A stretch of DNA of 64,000 nucleotides from Calothrix sp. MO_192.B10. Lineage in GTDB: Bacteria > Cyanobacteriota > Cyanobacteriia > Cyanobacteriales > Nostocaceae. Of this stretch, positions 9,085 to 17,915 are shown piece by piece. Where the stretch lies: the NCBI GenBank assembly GCA_030065055.1, contig JASJDS010000068.1:1-64000 (forward strand), in the 5' to 3' direction. Position numbers and translations under genes: made by a program. Position 1 is the first letter of the stretch; each line of letters opens with the position of its first letter. The notes beneath the pieces were generated by a model. That model saw only the letters and a list, made by a program, of their open reading frames with translations, ran no database searches and was not told the origin of the DNA.

Positions 9085-9566
9085 ATTACTCTGGAGACAT
9101 GATGTTAAAAGTAGCAATCTTAAATAAAAACAGGGATGCTCCCAACTTGTGGTTTGGATCGATCAGGATTCAACAGGGTTTTGGATGATTTGAAGTTTTG
9201 TGACATCCTGGAATTTTTTCCTGCCTACTGAACTTATACACTGATAGCCTTTCTTTGTCTGGTGAAATACATATTTGAAGCTGAAAAGCTTGGCCAATCA
9301 AGCTTCTGGTGTAACTATTTGAAATGAAAAACGGTATAATTTCATTATCCCTCTTTAAGTCTCTATGGGTTCTCAATGTTTGAGAAAAATTAACTTTTAA
9401 TCATTTTTTTATGCTGTTAGTAGATGTATCTTAAATAAAAAATAAAAATAAGCTTTCCAACTATACATTTTCTGTCATCAAAAAATCCACTCAATAAATA
9501 ATTGATTAAAAAATATTTTTGAATGCTCATTCCCTCGTAACTTGTCACTGATAACTGATAACTGAA
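9085..9566. other. divergent intergenic region, 482 bp
   Basis: Lies between the divergent PhnD-like and FHA-ABC genes and should hold both promoters. A short CTGATAACTGATAACTGA repeat precedes the FHA-ABC start (about 9546-9564). No gene seen. Confidence 0.45.
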
Positions 9567-11984
9567 ATGACTGGTAATTTTGAACAACCCACTCAAGTCG
9601 CTCCTAAACCTTATTTGGAAATTAACAATCAAGGCCAAGTTCTGCGGCTAGATTTACACAAACAAGAACATCGTTTGGGCAGGGGTCGAGAATGGGCAGA
9701 TTTGGACGTACCCATTGGATGGGAGGTTTGTTCTCGACGACAAGCTGTTTTAGTGAAGGAAGGAGACGAATATAGAATTTTTGATGGAGATAAAAATAAT
9801 CCCAGTCGTAATGGAGTATTTTTAAATCACAACCGCATTGATTTTCATGAAGGATATTTATTAAAAAATGGGTCCCAGTTGGAAATCGGACAATCTCCCC
9901 ATAATCGGATTACACTCACCTATTTTAATCCTAGTACTAGTCCGGCTGTCATTCCTAGCAAACGACGTTTGGTATTGAAAGATTTAAAAGAATGGCCCGT
10001 ACAATTGGGTCGTGCTTTGCATACCAATCGCTATGCTTCCATGCAATTAGACGCGCCTACAGTTTCCCGCTTGCACGCCACAATTTTGCCTGATGGGAAA
10101 GGTGGACATCTTATCCAAGACAATAGTACAAATGGTACTTTTGTTGATGGTCAACGCATTGACAAACGGGTACAACTCCAGCCTGGAAATATCATTCACA
10201 TTGGTCCTTTTAGTTTACTTTATCGGCGAGATTACTTAGAAATTCAAGATACTGGTAGTCAAATTCGCCTGGATGTCCATAAGCTAGTACGTCAGGTTAA
10301 GGATAAAGAAGGTAAAGACAAAACCATTCTCAATAATGTTTCTTTAGTGATTGAGCCGGGACAATTAGTGGCTTTAGTTGGTGGTAGTGGTGCGGGTAAA
10401 TCCACCTTAATGAAGTCTCTGTTAGGGATTGAGCCTGTGTCTTCTGGGGTTGTGTTTCTCAATGGGGATAATCTGCGCCAAAATTGGCCTGTGTATCGTA
10501 CCCAAATTGGCTATGTACCCCAGGATGATATTGTGCATCCAGACCTAAGGGTAGAAGAGGTTTTAGCTTATGCTTGTAAACTGCGGCTACCACCAGATAC
10601 GGATGTAAAACAGGTAGTAAAAACAACGCTACAACAAATTCAACTGACCCATGTAAAGGACAACTTTATTCGTAACCTCAGTGGTGGACAGCGAAAACGG
10701 GTGAGCATTGGGGTAGAATTACTGGCCGATCCCAAGCTATTTTTCCTGGATGAGCCGACTTCTGGTTTAGATCCGGGCTTAGATAAAGAAATGATGCACC
10801 TATTGCGGGAGTTGGCAAACCAAGGAAGGACGGTAGTATTAGTTACTCATGCCACCGCCAATATTGAGGCCTGCGATCGCATTGTTTTTATGGGTAGAGG
10901 TGGTAAATTATGCTACTTTGGAGAACCCAAAGAAGCTCTGAATTTCTTTGAAATGCCCTCTAATGATTTTAAGTACTTTTCCGATATTTACATTAAACTC
11001 GACCAGGGTAATTCTCCCCAGAAAGTGCTCGAAAACGTAGAATCTTGGGCAGATAAATACGATCGCTCTCCCCAATGCGATCGCTACGTTAAATCTCTGC
11101 TCAAGTCCGGACAAGACACGAAATTTAAAACAGACCGGAAGATTCACACGGGGATATCTCCATTTAAACAACTGTGGCTGCTTTCCCAGAGGTATCTCCA
11201 GTTAGTAATACGCGATCGCACAAGTTGGATTTTGTCCTTGCTATCTGGACCAATTGCGATCGCCTTAACTGCTTGGATATTAAAAGATGATACTCCCCTA
11301 GGAAAACTTGATAAACTAGAAGCCTCCCAAAATTCCCTAGCACTGAAAGTATTATTTATCTTTGCTTGTATTGGTATTTGGGTCGGACTTTCCAGTTCCG
11401 TGCGGGAAATTGTCAAAGAAGCAGCTATTTATGCCAGGGAAAGACTGATTAATCTGGGCTTAATTCCCTATTTGGGTTCTAAAATCTTAATTCGTTCTGG
11501 CTTAACCCTACTACAAACCCTCTTGATTGTGGTGACTGTTCTCATTGGTTTCAAATCACCAGAATCAGATTTGATTCCTTGGTTTTTAGGTCTAGGAATC
11601 ACAGTTTTTCTAAGTCTATTAGCTAGCGTCAGCTTGAGTTTAATGATTTCCGCTGTGGTGAAGAATGAGAACGAAGCAAATAGTATTCTCCCCTTAATTA
11701 TGATTCCCCAGATTATTCTTTCAGGGGTTTTATTTGAGTTAGAAGACATTCCCGCTAAATTGAGTTGGTTGACAATCAGTCGTTGGTCTATGGGAGCCTA
11801 TGGTGCTTTAGTTGATGTCAATAAAATGATTCCTGAAAATACTCCAGTAACAATTGTCAAACCCTCTGATGTTTACGATGCTGACTGGGATAACTTGCGT
11901 TTAAACTGGGGAATTTTGGTCGCTCATATGGTGATTTATTTAGTAGTTGCGTTGATATTTCAAAAGCGCAAAGATGTTGTGTAG
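9567..11984 (+). CDS. FHA-FHA-ABC ATPase-permease fusion (ABCG/White-type exporter)
   Basis: An 805-residue half-transporter. Two FHA phosphothreonine-binding domains (about 30-100 and 145-205; the second has SRLH and NGTFVDG) precede an ABC ATPase with Walker A GGSGAGKST (about 271-279), signature LSGGQRKR and Walker B LFFLDEP. About six TM helices follow (roughly 555-800), giving the ABC2-type permease in the ATPase-first order of ABCG exporters. A homodimer would complete the transporter. The FHA domains suggest control by the Ser/Thr kinases common in this genome, two of which lie within 10 kb. Substrate unknown. Confidence 0.92.
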   Translation: MTGNFEQPTQVAPKPYLEINNQGQVLRLDLHKQEHRLGRGREWADLDVPIGWEVCSRRQAVLVKEGDEYRIFDGDKNNPSRNGVFLNHNRIDFHEGYLLKNGSQLEIGQSPHNRITLTYFNPSTSPAVIPSKRRLVLKDLKEWPVQLGRALHTNRYASMQLDAPTVSRLHATILPDGKGGHLIQDNSTNGTFVDGQRIDKRVQLQPGNIIHIGPFSLLYRRDYLEIQDTGSQIRLDVHKLVRQVKDKEGKDKTILNNVSLVIEPGQLVALVGGSGAGKSTLMKSLLGIEPVSSGVVFLNGDNLRQNWPVYRTQIGYVPQDDIVHPDLRVEEVLAYACKLRLPPDTDVKQVVKTTLQQIQLTHVKDNFIRNLSGGQRKRVSIGVELLADPKLFFLDEPTSGLDPGLDKEMMHLLRELANQGRTVVLVTHATANIEACDRIVFMGRGGKLCYFGEPKEALNFFEMPSNDFKYFSDIYIKLDQGNSPQKVLENVESWADKYDRSPQCDRYVKSLLKSGQDTKFKTDRKIHTGISPFKQLWLLSQRYLQLVIRDRTSWILSLLSGPIAIALTAWILKDDTPLGKLDKLEASQNSLALKVLFIFACIGIWVGLSSSVREIVKEAAIYARERLINLGLIPYLGSKILIRSGLTLLQTLLIVVTVLIGFKSPESDLIPWFLGLGITVFLSLLASVSLSLMISAVVKNENEANSILPLIMIPQIILSGVLFELEDIPAKLSWLTISRWSMGAYGALVDVNKMIPENTPVTIVKPSDVYDADWDNLRLNWGILVAHMVIYLVVALIFQKRKDVV

Positions 11985-11991
11985 AGATTAA

Positions 11992-12180
11992 TTTTGATGA
12001 GTCGCGGGCATGAGCGATCCCCGACTTCTTAAAGGATGCTACTGGCGAATAGTGGGTATGACCCCTCACTGGGAGTAAGAAGAATATGACTCTTTTGACG
12101 AGTCGCGGGCGTGAGCGATCCCCGACTTCTATCCTAGGAATTGCTACAATGTGCGGATATTGATTTAGAAGTCGGGGATC
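11992..12180. repeat. GATCCCCGACTTCT palindromic repeat cluster
   Basis: A 38-bp direct repeat (11992-12029 and 12093-12130, two mismatches) ends in GATCCCCGACTTCT. The second copy opens a 64-bp palindromic unit (12117-12180) whose ends GATCCCCGACTTCT and AGAAGTCGGGGATC are inverted. The same 64-mer recurs at 52831-52894 with one mismatch. Located just after the FHA-ABC gene. Confidence 0.8.
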
Positions 12181-12216
12181 ACCTTACCTAGCCTGATGGA
12201 TTAATGTGGTGAACTA

Positions 12217-12552
12217 TTAGTTTGGCATTGTATCGCCACGATTGGGATTTTCTAAGTATTCCAAAATCCGATTAATGTTTTCTTGGTTTTGACGAATATC
12301 AGCCCGGTGTCGTTGTAATTCTTCTCGGTCTTGTTCAACGATTCTAAAAGCCTGTTGGTGTAAAGTAGCAATTTCAGCAAGTCGGGCAACTGTTCGCTCT
12401 AATCTTGCTGTATTTTGAGAATTAATGCGATTTTCTCGTCTAATACCATTTTGAACGGTACGAATTAAATCAATATCATCAAGTATCTGTTCCAATTGTT
12501 CATCAATATTGTTGAATCGTGTGGAAATATCTTCTGGTTGTGAGTTAGTCAT
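12217..12552 (-). CDS. small coiled-coil protein, function unknown
   Basis: A 111-residue, highly charged, Gln/Glu/Arg-rich protein with heptad-like spacing over about residues 10-100, so a long coiled coil is expected. No signal peptide, TM segment or Cys. I recognise the general type (small cyanobacterial coiled-coil proteins) but no function. The N-terminal MTNSQPEDISTRF is polar and may be disordered. No operon partner is apparent. Confidence 0.65.
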   Translation of the reverse strand: MTNSQPEDISTRFNNIDEQLEQILDDIDLIRTVQNGIRRENRINSQNTARLERTVARLAEIATLHQQAFRIVEQDREELQRHRADIRQNQENINRILEYLENPNRGDTMPN

Positions 12553-12587
12553 GTGTACAATGTCCTTAAATGCTTTTATCGTTTCAG

Positions 12588-12616
12588 CTACCCCTGGTTA
12601 AAGGGTAGCTTTTTAA
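12588..12616 (+). terminator. hairpin with T-run
   Basis: The inverted repeat AGCTACCC and GGGTAGCT is followed by TTTTT in the plus direction, a terminator-like structure. No nearby plus-strand gene obviously needs it. It lies directly beside the MITE at 12619. Confidence 0.45.
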
Positions 12617-12618
12617 TT

Positions 12619-12856
12619 AGGGCTTGCTGTTCGCGTAGCGCAGCGTTAGCTGTAAAAGTCTTTGGGTGAGGCTAGGCAACAGGCAACAGGCAACAGGCAA
12701 GAGTTTCATGCCCATTTTTTGTTATTGTCTGTAACCACAATGAATTAGAAATGCAAGATTTTTAAGCCTCATACCCCGTCAGGAATTGCACTTTGGAATT
12801 TATCAATAGCTGGGAAATCTTGATTTATAAGAGTTTTACATTTATTCAGCAACCCT
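12619..12856. mobile_element. MITE-like element, family A, copy 1 (4-bp TSD)
   Basis: 238 bp. The left end AGGGCTTGCTG (12619-12629) pairs with the right end CAGCAACCCT (12847-12856). Flanking direct repeats AATT at 12615-12618 and 12857-12860. The interior shares blocks with the copies at 33148 and 44245, for example CTTTGGGTGAGG and TTTAAGCCTCATACCCC. No transposase is encoded. Confidence 0.82.
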
Positions 12857-12861
12857 AATTA

Positions 12862-12936
12862 TTTAACAGCATTAATTGCTGGGGACATTGGGAAAATTGC
12901 CCTCACATCATCACCAGAAAGAATCCTAATTTCCAT
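12862..12936 (-). pseudogene. 5' remnant of an ornithine-cyclodeaminase-family gene
   Basis: From the ATG at 12936 the minus strand reads MEIRILSGDDVRAIFPMSPA and continues INAVK before a TAA. This matches the start of the intact neighbour (MEIRILSADDVRAVLPMPQA, then IDAVK) at most positions, and identity runs about 11 bases upstream of the ATG. Similarity stops at the target duplication of the MITE at 12619-12856. It is a decayed tandem duplicate 27 bp past the 3' end of the intact gene. Confidence 0.85.
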
Positions 12937-12963
12937 GACTGGTTGACCAATAAGTCATTGCAG

Positions 12964-13923
12964 TCAAACTTCCACCACAACACCCAAATCCTTAACCTCT
13001 GCCCCAGCTAAAATTGCCGCTCCTACCACCGCATCTTGAATTGCCACACCCACAGACTTAAAACAGGTAATTTCCTCTTGAGAATGCCTTCCTGATTTGA
13101 CACCGTTAATAATTTCTCCTAATTCCCCATCAATCTTTGCTTGGGGAATAATAATATCTCCCGCTTCTGCCAAACAAGCTGTACGAGAATCCACCACAAT
13201 CCTAGCTCTTTGTACAGTAATATCATCTAACTCTCGCATTTGCGGAGTATAAGCACCAACAGCGGTAATGTGAGTACCCGGCTTTAGGTCTTTGCCATCA
13301 AACAACGGTGTTGCAGAAGTGGTAGCAGTAATGACAATATCTGCATTTATAATTGCTTGCTGTGGTGTTGTGACTAAATTAACTACTGGAGGATTTGACC
13401 AAGTCCCAATCTCAGCTCCTAACTTCTCCGCCGAAGCCCTGGTGCGACTAATCAGATTCACCTGCTCAATCGTGCGGACAGCCATTACCCCATGTAACTG
13501 TGCCCTAGCTTGTACCCCAGCTCCAAATAGTGCTACCACCTTCCCATCCTGACGGGCTAATAATTCCGCTGCCAAACCACCAGCAGCACCAGTCCGCAAA
13601 GCTGTGAGGCTGTTGCCATCCATAAAAGCTTTTGGTTGTCCTGTTTGTGGGTCTAATACCAACACCATTGCCGTTACCGTTGGTAAACCCAATTCAGGGT
13701 TTTGACCATAAACAGAGACAATTTTAATCCCCAAATCTTGAGTTTGATGTAAATAAGCAGGCATCAATAAGGTGATACCTTTATCTGTAGCAATTTGGCT
13801 GCGTAGGGGTACGGTTGCCTGATTGGCTGAAAGCTGGGCAAAGGCCGTTTTAACCGCATCAATTGCTTGGGGCATGGGGAGAACTGCCCTCACATCATCG
13901 GCTGAAAGAATCCTAATTTCCAT
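12964..13923 (-). CDS. ornithine cyclodeaminase / mu-crystallin family protein
   Basis: A 319-residue protein of full family length. It has the N-terminal substrate region (FMDGNSLTALRTGAAGGLAAELLA, quoted in part, near residues 100-120) and a Rossmann NAD(P) motif GAGVQARAQ at about 134-142, followed by ISRT and the DIVITATTS stretch. Members deaminate ornithine to proline or act as imine reductases or alanine dehydrogenases, so the substrate is uncertain. A 25-codon copy of its own 5' end lies just downstream. The start is the ATG at 13923. Confidence 0.88.
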   Translation of the reverse strand: MEIRILSADDVRAVLPMPQAIDAVKTAFAQLSANQATVPLRSQIATDKGITLLMPAYLHQTQDLGIKIVSVYGQNPELGLPTVTAMVLVLDPQTGQPKAFMDGNSLTALRTGAAGGLAAELLARQDGKVVALFGAGVQARAQLHGVMAVRTIEQVNLISRTRASAEKLGAEIGTWSNPPVVNLVTTPQQAIINADIVITATTSATPLFDGKDLKPGTHITAVGAYTPQMRELDDITVQRARIVVDSRTACLAEAGDIIIPQAKIDGELGEIINGVKSGRHSQEEITCFKSVGVAIQDAVVGAAILAGAEVKDLGVVVEV

Positions 13924-13947
13924 GACTGGTTGACATTGAAGACGTTA

Positions 13948-13982
13948 AACAATTCGTAATTCGTAATTCGTAATTCGTAATT
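13948..13982. repeat. heptanucleotide tandem repeat (ATTCGTA)
   Basis: Four to five tandem ATTCGTA units just upstream of the ornithine-cyclodeaminase-family gene, of the STRR type frequent in filamentous cyanobacteria. Two short palindromes built on GGGGATTTAAACCCC and GGGGTTTTAAACCCC follow at about 13994-14052. Confidence 0.8.
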
Positions 13983-14090
13983 ACGTTTTGTAATGGGGAT
14001 TTAAACCCCAACACAAAACAAACAACCCGTAGGGGATGGGGTTTTAAACCCCTAGGAGTATAGATAAATGATTTACCGTCTCCAGTGAGT

Positions 14091-14306
14091 CTAATCTACT
14101 ACTTGCCACCAACCAAAGGCTGGTCCAATAAAGCGGATGGTGAGCCAAAGTACCACCATCAAACCAATGCCAAACCAGCTTCCCCGCGTTGTCCATTTCA
14201 TAAATAAATCTGCTTGGGTTTTGGTAATGGGAACCCAAGGGAGGATGCGAGATTCTTGACCGTATTTTTCTCCTAATGCAGCTTTACGACGCTTTGCTTC
14301 GCCCAT
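14091..14306 (-). CDS. DUF2839 family small membrane protein
   Basis: A 71-residue protein that begins MGEAKRRKAALGEKYG, the hallmark N-terminus of the DUF2839 family, followed by one TM helix (about 47-62, WFGIGLMVVLWLTIRFI). The family is largely restricted to cyanobacteria and has no assigned function that I know. The same-strand helicase-like gene lies about 70 bp downstream (stop-proximal side). Confidence 0.85.
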   Translation of the reverse strand: MGEAKRRKAALGEKYGQESRILPWVPITKTQADLFMKWTTRGSWFGIGLMVVLWLTIRFIGPAFGWWQVVD

Positions 14307-14376
14307 GTTCTTAAAATCGAATGCTGTTTATGGTCGATCATAACGTTTGTATGCCCACTGACTAATCCTCATAATG

Positions 14377-15945
14377 TTAAGAATTATCTTCACTGTTGTG
14401 ATTAAACAGGCTGGGATCTAAATAGTTGATTCTAGCTAAGGGACTCAAAGCACTTAGGACTTGAGCACCGTAACTGCGATTAACTACCCGGCTATCCAGT
14501 AAAGCCACAATTCCTTGACTTTCCCTGGCGGGAGCGATCGCTCGTTGTAATTCAGTTAAGGCGGTGGGTAATAAATATAACCGGAACCAATCTTGGTGCG
14601 ATCGCTTGTAGTGGGCAACTCTACCGGCTACTAGGGGGTGTTCCAATGACGGTAAGGGTAAAGTTGCCACAATTAACAACTGGGGTGAGGGTAAGACATT
14701 TTGATGCGATCGCCAAAATTCCCAACCACTGATTAAAATACTGTTTTCATCCAAGCAGGTTTTTTCCACTTGTACCCGGGAACCATATTCGGAGGCGAGA
14801 ATTGCTGCTACCTGTCCCTTCAACGGTACATCTCCCACCAATACTACAGTTAACCCTGGGGCGGTAGCACTCAAACAAATGAGAGTACGGACTTTATGAA
14901 TGAATGCTGGTTGAAATTCTGGGGTATTGGGTAGGGGCAGTTGATAGGGAATATACAACTGAATGGCCTCAGTTTGGCGATCGCTAGAAAAATTTAAGCA
15001 AGTCACATCTTCTAAACCCAGACGTTGGCGGAACAAAGGAGCCTCTGTATCCGGTTCCAAAGCACTACCAATTAATACCACCGGCTGTCTTTGCCAAATT
15101 GGTGCAAGTAATTGATCGACTTCTATGGGAGCGCAGTGGAGAGAGAATAAACCTTGACGACGGGCGATGGTTGTCCAAGAGAGGGAAGTGTGGGGAGTGT
15201 GGGGAGTGTGGGGAGTGTGGGGAGTGTGGGGAGTAAGATGAGTAAATAACTCCCAGAATTTTTGCCAGGGTTCTGGAAGATGAGGAACATCTAAAACAGA
15301 ATACAGACGCAGTAGGATTTCTGTTTCCGTTGCAGAAGTTAAATAACATTCGTAAGGATTGGCAGGATGCTGGAATATTTCATGGGTGAGTTCTGCTTTC
15401 GCTGACCGAATTACTTCTGCTTCTTGGGGACAAGCCAATTGGAGTTGTTCCCAGTCTTGGGGTTGAATGGTAACGGTGAGTTGTTGGCGTACCCAATCTT
15501 CTAAATCATCAACTCCATCAATAATTGTGGGGATACAGGGAAAACTATTTGCTGCCGATAACTGTGCTTTTAACCAAGCCTGGGGGGACATTAACAACAA
15601 CCCGGAAAAATTTTCTCCAGGGAAAGTATCCCTACTGTAGATCGGCTTATTGACTTGTAACCATTGCTGTAATCGGGGAATTTCTACCCGGAGTAACCTT
15701 TGCTGGACATCTTCGGGAGCCACAATAATTACAGCACCATGCCAAATCAAAGCCGATGCCACAAAACTAGTGCGATAAAGTCCTTGATAGCCGCAAGTTG
15801 CTCCCACTTGAATTAAAGAACTACGTCCAGTCCGTAAAGTACGCGCCACAAGCCTTGCCATCGTCAGATGGTGGTGCCAAGAAGGTAAACCCGCCTGCGA
15901 TCGCAGGAAGTTATGTAGTGATAAATGAACTTCTGCCTCAATCAC
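14377..15945 (-). CDS. DinG/XPD-type helicase-like protein with degenerate ATPase motifs
   Basis: A 522-residue protein from a GTG start. Its start (LTMARLVARTLRTGRSSLIQ) and overall pattern match a cyanobacterial group annotated as DinG-like helicases. The Walker A region reads VGATCGYQG rather than G-x4-GKT, and the Walker B position reads IIDGVDD rather than DEAH, so ATP hydrolysis is doubtful. A run of HTP triplets near residues 235-250 comes from an in-frame 9-bp tandem repeat. It may be a structural relative of a helicase rather than an enzyme. Confidence 0.6.
   Translation of the reverse strand: MIEAEVHLSLHNFLRSQAGLPSWHHHLTMARLVARTLRTGRSSLIQVGATCGYQGLYRTSFVASALIWHGAVIIVAPEDVQQRLLRVEIPRLQQWLQVNKPIYSRDTFPGENFSGLLLMSPQAWLKAQLSAANSFPCIPTIIDGVDDLEDWVRQQLTVTIQPQDWEQLQLACPQEAEVIRSAKAELTHEIFQHPANPYECYLTSATETEILLRLYSVLDVPHLPEPWQKFWELFTHLTPHTPHTPHTPHTPHTSLSWTTIARRQGLFSLHCAPIEVDQLLAPIWQRQPVVLIGSALEPDTEAPLFRQRLGLEDVTCLNFSSDRQTEAIQLYIPYQLPLPNTPEFQPAFIHKVRTLICLSATAPGLTVVLVGDVPLKGQVAAILASEYGSRVQVEKTCLDENSILISGWEFWRSHQNVLPSPQLLIVATLPLPSLEHPLVAGRVAHYKRSHQDWFRLYLLPTALTELQRAIAPARESQGIVALLDSRVVNRSYGAQVLSALSPLARINYLDPSLFNHNSEDNS
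15186..15234. repeat. 9-bp in-frame tandem repeat (GGGGAGTGT)
   Basis: About five tandem units lie within the helicase-like gene and encode repeated His-Thr-Pro on the minus strand. The unit is a multiple of three, so the frame is kept. Similar G-rich GAGTG tracts occur between genes at 35.5, 38.9 and 61.2 kb. Confidence 0.85.
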
Positions 15946-16160
15946 AAGCTTTTAATCCCATAAAGTCATTTTTACTTCCAATCTCCCCACTCCTATTATG
16001 TCTCTTGTCAGCTTGACGGGTGTGACAGTCTCCTGCTCTGAGTTGTTAAACTACGAAACATCTCCTCTATCAAAATATTGCCCAACCCGATTGCAAAAGG
16101 TACTTTGGCAACAATTCCGGAGTTTTGACCCAATGATTCATTACTAATTACCAAAGAACA

Positions 16161-17129
16161 ATGGCAACATACACAGGAATTTCTAGCGAAGCCTTCAAAC
16201 ACCCCTTAGATATTCAAGCCGAACAAGCATTACGCAGCCTACCAGGATTTGATTTAATCGCCCGTAAATTTGTGGAGTTTATTTATGAGCGTCCCCAGTT
16301 GATTTCCCTAATGGGTAACTCCATTCAAGTTGGACCTCGCCAATACTCCACTATTTACCAGATATTTAGGGAATGCGTCCGAGATTTGGACATTTATCCA
16401 GAACCAGGACTATTTATCGCCCAAAATGCCCAAGTAAATAGTTACGCTCTAGGTCAAGATCATCCTTACATAGTCATTAATACCGGTTTACTAGATTTAC
16501 TTAACGAAGACGAAATTAGGACTGTAATAGCCCATGAATTAGGACATATTAAATGTGGTCATACTATTTTAATCCAGATGGCGATTTGGGCGATGAATGC
16601 TGCTGCTTTCTTGGGTGATGTCACATTCGGTTTAGGTAATTTTGTCAGCACTGGTTTAATTTTTGCTTTTTTTGAATGGCGACGTAAGGCGGAGCTATCG
16701 GCAGATAGGGCAGCATTATTGGTGATGGATGACTTGGAGCCGGTGATGTTATCAATGATGAAACTTTCTGGTGGTAGTCACAAATATGCCAATGAATGTA
16801 GTTTACAAGAGTTCATTAACCAATCAGATAACTATCAAGCTCTGGATGAAGACACTTTAAATCAAGTGTACAAATTCCTACTTTACAATGGTGCCCAAGG
16901 AATGATGCTTACCCATCCTTTCCCCGTAGAACGGGTGCGTTATTTACGGGAATGGGCAGTTTCCCAAGAATACGAGCAAATCAAGCAAGGGAATTACAAG
17001 AAATCTCCGGCATCAGGTGCTGTGGATGTGGAAGCTGGAGGTCAAGAAAATCAAGAAGAGGTAGAAAATTTACGCCGACAAATTGAAGAATTGCAGCGAG
17101 AAATAAATAGAATCAGAGGTCCCAAATAA
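16161..17129 (+). CDS. M48 family zinc metallopeptidase
   Basis: A 322-residue protein with the zinc site HELGH at 125-129 and the downstream glutamate in AELSAD (about 178-182), the pattern of M48 (HtpX/Ste24/BepA-like) peptidases. A hydrophobic stretch (about 137-172) follows the zinc motif. There is no signal peptide, so the protein is cytosolic or membrane-associated. The C-terminus (about 290-322) is a Gln/Glu-rich coiled coil. The role is probably protein quality control; the substrate is not readable. Confidence 0.9.
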   Translation: MATYTGISSEAFKHPLDIQAEQALRSLPGFDLIARKFVEFIYERPQLISLMGNSIQVGPRQYSTIYQIFRECVRDLDIYPEPGLFIAQNAQVNSYALGQDHPYIVINTGLLDLLNEDEIRTVIAHELGHIKCGHTILIQMAIWAMNAAAFLGDVTFGLGNFVSTGLIFAFFEWRRKAELSADRAALLVMDDLEPVMLSMMKLSGGSHKYANECSLQEFINQSDNYQALDEDTLNQVYKFLLYNGAQGMMLTHPFPVERVRYLREWAVSQEYEQIKQGNYKKSPASGAVDVEAGGQENQEEVENLRRQIEELQREINRIRGPK

Positions 17130-17756
17130 ACACATAGTAAGGTGGGCATTGCTATCCCTGTCAAGGTGGGTATAAGCATTCTAAAAGCGAATAGAACCCT
17201 CGTTATAAGGTTCTACCTTGTAACGAATTTTGATGGCACTCTCGTTACAAGGTTCTACCTTGTAACGAATTTTGAGGAGGCTCTGCCTCCCCATTAGGGT
17301 AGGCAAGCCTAGAAACGAGCGGAGTACCCCAACGGGACATCCCACAAAGGGCATGGGTGAACGAAAAAATGTGTGGCAGAGCCAAGATTCTTATTACTTA
17401 TTACTTAAAGACTTATAACGTCACGCACCAACCGCTGATTGTGACAATTGCGTAAGTCCTGTACTTATTACTTATTACTTATTACTTATTACTTCTAATT
17501 ATATCAGCCATGTAATTCCTGATTTTTTTCTCAGATTTACAGAGAAAATCAGCAGTGTCTATATGATTTTTCATTCGAGTGAAGTACACCTCAATCTGTT
17601 TTAAATATTATAAATAAATGGCTTTTAAATATTTTTGTTATTGAACACAAAGGAAAAAAAATATTTTTTTCACATGAATTTTATTGTCACTCAATGTTAG
17701 TGATCTATCGATATTGGGAATCATGAATATAGTTAATATAATGCAGAGTTCTTCGT
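17130..17756. other. intergenic region, 627 bp, dense in repeats
   Basis: No gene. It contains two tandem palindromes at 17201-17267, a GGAGGC/GCCTCC hairpin at 17277-17291, and 7-bp TTATTAC repeats at about 17390-17406 and 17464-17494. The 260 bp before the next ORF are AT-rich and should contain the signalling operon promoter. Confidence 0.5.
17201..17267. repeat. tandem pair of palindromes
   Basis: CGTTACAAGG, TTCTA, CCTTGTAACG forms a perfect 10-bp stem at 17243-17267; a copy with one mismatch in the arm lies at 17201-17225. The period is 42 bp and the linkers also match in part. Confidence 0.85.
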
Positions 17757-17915
17757 ATGACCCAAAGTCAAGCCGAGCAAGAGCCGATGATTAAACCCCT
17801 GAAAATTCATTGGGAAAAAGTTCTGGGACAAAAAGTAGAATTTCTGATTTCTAGCAGTTACAAAGATAGCTCTAATCTGCCCGAAGACTTGAAAGGAGTT
17901 TCTCTATGCCCATAA
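17757..17915 (+). CDS. 52-aa ORF overlapping the hybrid kinase start
   Basis: From the ATG at 17757 an open frame of 52 codons ends at TAA 17913-17915, overlapping the kinase ATG (17906) by 10 bases. The product holds [20 protein letters not shown], which resembles the early part of PhnD-like binding proteins, where a similar motif precedes the ligand site. There is no signal peptide. It could be a coupled leader ORF or the degraded end of a periplasmic-binding-protein gene that once preceded the kinase. The GAAAGGAG before 17906 lies inside it. Confidence 0.4.
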   Translation: MTQSQAEQEPMIKPLKIHWEKVLGQKVEFLISSSYKDSSNLPEDLKGVSLCP

